A DNA stretch of 64,000 bases from NCBI RefSeq assembly GCF_050122995.1, contig NZ_JBNLIA010000005.1, positions 1 through 64,000 of the forward strand, written 5' to 3'. The notes below the pieces were generated by a model that saw only the letters and a list, made by a program, of their open reading frames with translations, was not told the origin of the DNA and ran no database searches. Every line of letters begins with the position of its first letter. Position 1 is the first letter of the stretch. Below, piece by piece: positions 61,147 through 64,000 of this stretch. A program made the position numbers and the translations under genes. The DNA comes from Haloparvum alkalitolerans (GTDB lineage: Archaea; Halobacteriota; Halobacteria; Halobacteriales; Haloferacaceae).

Positions 61147-62328
61147 ATGTTCCGATCGCTTCAGACACTCCGAAACTCGGGGAACGTCGCACTCCTGCTC
61201 ACCGTGTCGGTGGGCTGGCTCCTGTCGCTCGGGATCCGGATCGTCTACCCGGTCCTGCTCCCGGACATCATGACCGAGTTCGGAATGCGATTCACCGGCG
61301 GCGGCGCCCTCCTCTCGGCGCTGTGGATATCGTACGCACTCATGCAGTTTCCGGCCGGAATACTCGCGGACCGGTTCGGCGAGCAAAGCGTCCTGCTCGC
61401 CAGTCTCGGCCTCGGAGGGGCGGCTGCGGTGCTCATCGTCGCGGCGCCAGCGTTCGCGCTCTTCGCCGTGGCGACCGTCCTGCTGGGGGTCGGCACCGGG
61501 CTGTTCGGGCCGAGCAGGGTGACGGTCCTCTCGGACGTGTTTCCGGACCAACGCAACACGGCGATCAGCTTCAGTCAGGCCGCCGGAAACGCTGGGAACG
61601 CGCTGCTGCCCATCGCGGCGGGGATGATCGCCGTCGCCTTCGGGTGGCGGTACGGGTTCGGATACCTGCTTCCGGGGTTCCTGCTCACGTTCGTCGGCGT
61701 CGCCCTGTTCGTGCCGTCTCGGACCTCCGCGGCACCGACGAGCGAGTCGGGCGGTGCATACCTCCGAACACTACGCCGCGTCGTCGGCGAGCCGCCCGTG
61801 CTGTACGCGACCGCGATCCTGTTCTGCCTATTGTTCTACTATCAGGGGATCACGGGGTTCCTCCCGACGTACCTCCTGGAGACCAAGGGGCTTTCGCAGT
61901 CGGCCGTTTCTGTGGTCTACGGCGGCTTCTTCGCGGCGGCGATCGGGCTCCAGTTCCTCGCCGGAGCCGCCGCGGACCGATACGGCGAGCGCCGGGCCGT
62001 CGCCGGGTTCGTCGCCGCCGGGTTCGTCGGCGCGGCCGCGCTCCCGTTCGCGGAGGGCGCGGTCCCGGTGGTCGGGGCGGTGCTGCTGTCGGCGTCGATC
62101 CTCGGCGCCATCCCGCCTGCGAACACGAACATCGTCCTCCAGCTCCCCGACTCGATGCAGGGCAGCGGCTACGGGCTCCTCCGCTCCGTGTACATCGGTC
62201 TCGGTGCGACCGCCCCGCCGATCATCGGCCGCCTCGGCGACGCCGGCGCCCTCGACGCCGGGGTGCTCCTCGCCGCGGTCGTCGCGCTCGGCGCCGTCGT
62301 CGGGTGCTACGGCCAGCCCGACCCGTAG
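61147..62328 (+). CDS. MFS transporter
   Basis: A 393-residue major facilitator with 12 predicted TM helices. MFS motif A-like ADRFGEQSVLLASLGLGG lies near residue 75 (after FPAGILADRF) and again as AADRYGERRAVAGFVAAG in the second half. The family is broad (NarK lacks such pattern of conserved Gly/Asn here, so nitrate transport is not favoured). Start chosen at 61147 (MFRSLQTLRNSG); a longer in-frame start at 60994 would cross the palindrome. It is divergent from the aminotransferase, so a substrate or product of that pathway is likely. Confidence 0.85.
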   Translation: MFRSLQTLRNSGNVALLLTVSVGWLLSLGIRIVYPVLLPDIMTEFGMRFTGGGALLSALWISYALMQFPAGILADRFGEQSVLLASLGLGGAAAVLIVAAPAFALFAVATVLLGVGTGLFGPSRVTVLSDVFPDQRNTAISFSQAAGNAGNALLPIAAGMIAVAFGWRYGFGYLLPGFLLTFVGVALFVPSRTSAAPTSESGGAYLRTLRRVVGEPPVLYATAILFCLLFYYQGITGFLPTYLLETKGLSQSAVSVVYGGFFAAAIGLQFLAGAAADRYGERRAVAGFVAAGFVGAAALPFAEGAVPVVGAVLLSASILGAIPPANTNIVLQLPDSMQGSGYGLLRSVYIGLGATAPPIIGRLGDAGALDAGVLLAAVVALGAVVGCYGQPDP

Positions 62329-62415
62329 CGGAGGTCGACACCGAACGGGAGCAGTATCCCCCGAAACGCGTCGTCACCGGGCGCCATTTATGACGCCGGC
62401 GGGACAGTTCCATCC

Positions 62416-63078
62416 ATGTCTCAAGCACGCCTCATCGTCGACCTCCCGGAGGGGCCGTGGGTGGCCGACGTGTCCCGCGCACACCCGGAGGCGACGTTTC
62501 AGGTGCTGACCGCGCTCGCGGGGGACGGACCCGGATTCGCGCTCGTCTGGATCACCGGCGCCCCGATCGATCCGATCCTCGACGACATGGCAGCCCACCC
62601 GGCCGTGACCGAGTTGTCGGTGGCCCAGCGGACGGAGCGCGAAGCGACGGTCCAGTTCGAGACCTCCGCGCCCCTGCTCCTGATCGCCGCCAAGCGCGCC
62701 GGCGTCCCGATCGAGATGCCGCTGGAGATCCGGGACGGGGAGGCGACGATCGACGTGACGGGTCCCCACGACCGCCTCTCGGCGCTGGCCGCGCAGTTCG
62801 ACGACCTCGGGGTCCCGTTCGAGGTGCGCTACGTCCGCGAGCGCGTGGAGCCGAGCGAACTGCTCACCGACGCGCAACGAGAGATCCTCCTCGCGGCGGT
62901 CGAATCCGGGTACTACGACACGCCCCGAACCTGTTCGCTCACCGACCTCGCCGATCGGGTCGGGGTGGCGAAGTCCACCGCGAGCGAGACGCTCCACCGC
63001 GCGGAGGCGGCCGTGATCCGGGAGTTCGTCGACGACCTCCCCGGCTACGTCCGGGAGGAACGGTCGGAGGAATCCTGA
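62416..63078 (+). CDS. HTH_10 (Bat-like) transcriptional regulator
   Basis: A 220-residue haloarchaeal regulator. The C-terminal HTH_10 domain begins LLTDAQREILLAAVESGYYD with TCSLTDLADRVGVAKSTASETLHRAE as the recognition helices; the N-terminal 140 residues (LIVDLPEGPWVADVSRAHPEA...) form a sensor-like domain with no Cys. A TATA-like GCCATTTATG is centred about 27 bases before the ATG. It lies directly upstream of nirK on the same strand, so it may control nirK or the neighbouring genes; NarO proteins are related but Cys-rich, so this is not obviously NarO. Confidence 0.85.
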   Translation: MSQARLIVDLPEGPWVADVSRAHPEATFQVLTALAGDGPGFALVWITGAPIDPILDDMAAHPAVTELSVAQRTEREATVQFETSAPLLLIAAKRAGVPIEMPLEIRDGEATIDVTGPHDRLSALAAQFDDLGVPFEVRYVRERVEPSELLTDAQREILLAAVESGYYDTPRTCSLTDLADRVGVAKSTASETLHRAEAAVIREFVDDLPGYVREERSEES

Positions 63079-63169
63079 CCGCGCCGCCCGCGGCCGACCC
63101 GCGCGGAAGCGGGACGCGATAGCCCGGGAGGTCGGTTTAGACGATCGTACCGGAGTTTAAGTCAAAACA

Positions 63170-63183
63170 CCGGATATGTTCGG
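63170..63183. promoter_or_regulatory. CGAA-N4-TTCG-like element upstream of nirK
   Basis: CCGGATATGTTCGG differs at one base from CCGAATATGTTCGG in the norB/CGCGG intergenic element. The centre lies about 85 bases before the nirK ATG, similar to norB (about 74). This supports common control of nirK and norB. Confidence 0.55.
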
Positions 63184-63261
63184 AGGTTGTCCCCACGGGC
63201 CGGGAACTTCCAACTCGTTTCATGGTAGTCCTACCGCTATGTCCACCTGGAGGGAAACCCA

Positions 63262-64000
63262 ATGTCCCACACGACGCAGACCGGACGGCGACAGTTCCTG
63301 ACCACCGTCGGCCTCGGCGGTGCGGCCCTGCTGTCGGGCTGCGTCTCGGCGCCGGCGGCGCAGACGAACGACGTGGACGAGCCGTCGGACGCGGGACCGT
63401 CGACGGAGGCCGCGGCCGCGAGCCTCGACCCCGCGAAGCCGGTCGACGTCGACCGGGTCGCCGCGGACCCGACCGCGGTCCCCGACCCGATCGACCGCGA
63501 CGAGCCGCGGGAGCTGGAGTTCACGCTGACCGCGGAGGAGGTGACCGCCGAGATCGAACCCGGCGTCACCTTCGACTACATGACCTACGACGGGCAGATC
63601 CCCGGGCCGATGCTTCGCGTCAGGGAGGGCGACCGCGTGCGCCTGCGCTTCGAGGTGCCCGCGGACGAGAACGAGCTCCCGCACAACGTCGACTCGCACG
63701 CCATCTACGGCCCGGGCGGCGGCGCGGAGGCGACGACGCTCGCGCCCGGCGACGACGCGGCAGTCATCGAGTTCACCGCCAGCTACCCCGGCGTCCACAT
63801 CTACCACTGCGCGGTGCCGAACATGGACGTGCACATCAGCTCGGGCATGTTCGGCGCGGTGATCGTCGAGCCGAAGGAGGGACTCCCCGAGGTGGACCGC
63901 GAGCTCTACTTCGGCCAGCACGAGCTGTACACGACCGGCGAGGTCGGCGAGGAGGGCCACCACGCTTTCGACCGCGAGGCGATGGAGAACGAGGAGCCGA
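63262..64000 (+). CDS. nirK: copper nitrite reductase (partial, runs off window)
   Basis: N-terminal 246 residues of NirK, which reduces nitrite to NO outside the membrane. It has a Tat lipoprotein signal (RRQFLTTVGLGGAALLSGC, lipobox Cys near 27), then two cupredoxin domains begin. Copper-site motifs: ELPHNVDSHA near residue 138 and IYHCAVPNMDVHISSGM near 180, with type 1 Cys and His and type 2 His residues. The ATG at 63262 follows GGAGGGAAACCC. The 3' end is missing, so the second type 2 His cannot be checked. NO made here is the substrate of norB at 40034. Confidence 0.93.
   Translation, partial: MSHTTQTGRRQFLTTVGLGGAALLSGCVSAPAAQTNDVDEPSDAGPSTEAAAASLDPAKPVDVDRVAADPTAVPDPIDRDEPRELEFTLTAEEVTAEIEPGVTFDYMTYDGQIPGPMLRVREGDRVRLRFEVPADENELPHNVDSHAIYGPGGGAEATTLAPGDDAAVIEFTASYPGVHIYHCAVPNMDVHISSGMFGAVIVEPKEGLPEVDRELYFGQHELYTTGEVGEEGHHAFDREAMENEEP

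Noticed and set aside
61147..62328. MFS gene considered as the missing nitrate/nitrite transporter nasB
   Set aside because: It lacks the NarK-type conserved motifs that I would expect and is linked to the aminotransferase rather than to nas genes.
62416..63078. Regulator considered as NarO
   Set aside because: NarO is Cys-rich in its sensor part as I recall, and this protein has no Cys there; only Bat-like HTH_10 class is supported.

Overview
The window is a stretch of a haloarchaeal (class Halobacteria) chromosome or large replicon. The evidence is very high GC with strong G/C at third codon positions, extremely acidic predicted proteins, Tat-type lipoprotein signals, a PGF-CTERM surface protein, small haloarchaeal zinc-ribbon proteins, HTH_10 (bacterio-opsin-activator type) regulation, and many genes with a TATA-like element 26-30 bases before the start codon, as expected for leaderless mRNAs. 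No tRNA, rRNA, CRISPR array or complete insertion sequence was found. One tyrosine recombinase is the only mobile-element-like gene.

Layout. 0-7 kb: catalase-peroxidase katG, a short FAD oxidoreductase, tiny zinc-ribbon proteins and cytochrome bd oxidase cydAB. 7.2-14.5 kb: a strong TATA promoter, a 19-codon leader ORF, then an operon of MoxR ATPase, an HExxH + VWA protein and a 1411-residue HEAT-repeat protein. 14.6-28 kb: two phosphoesterases, the recombinase, a PGF-CTERM surface protein, M32 carboxypeptidase, AI-2E-type transporter, two Tat lipoproteins, a TraB-like protein and a winged-helix protein with a long Ala/Glu/Gly tail. 28-34 kb: assimilatory nitrate reduction (nasA, a MobA-like gene, nitrite reductase and two small genes). 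34-39 kb: a tubulin/FtsZ-superfamily gene split by a one-base frameshift, a TRIC/UPF0126 protein and a haloarchaeal coiled protein. 39-42.3 kb: a low-molecular-weight phosphatase, an orphan CGCGG-motif peptide gene and quinol NO reductase norB.

42.4-61 kb is the most interesting part. It holds an ectoine-hydrolase-like gene (doeA/eutD type), a diaminobutyrate-aminotransferase-like gene, two sister M20D amidohydrolases, a second class III aminotransferase, a BCCT osmolyte transporter, a threonine-dehydratase-like enzyme (compare eutB), glutamate dehydrogenase, a 2-hydroxyacid dehydrogenase, a GlcD/LldD-type FAD-FeS oxidase and a tungsten aldehyde:ferredoxin oxidoreductase. I read this as an archaeal ectoine/hydroxyectoine catabolic locus in which M20D enzymes and AOR may replace the bacterial deacetylase (DoeB) and aspartate-semialdehyde dehydrogenase (DoeC). 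Five promoters of this set carry a TGTGTATA-type element, suggesting one regulon. The AOR leader may also hold a foldable RNA element.

61-64 kb: an MFS transporter, an HTH_10 regulator and the start of copper nitrite reductase nirK, cut by the window end. norB and nirK carry nearly the same CGAA-N4-TTCG-like box, so denitrification genes are probably co-regulated. Together with cydAB and nas, the window describes a halophile that switches between low-oxygen respiration, denitrification and nitrate assimilation, and probably feeds on compatible solutes released by other halophiles.
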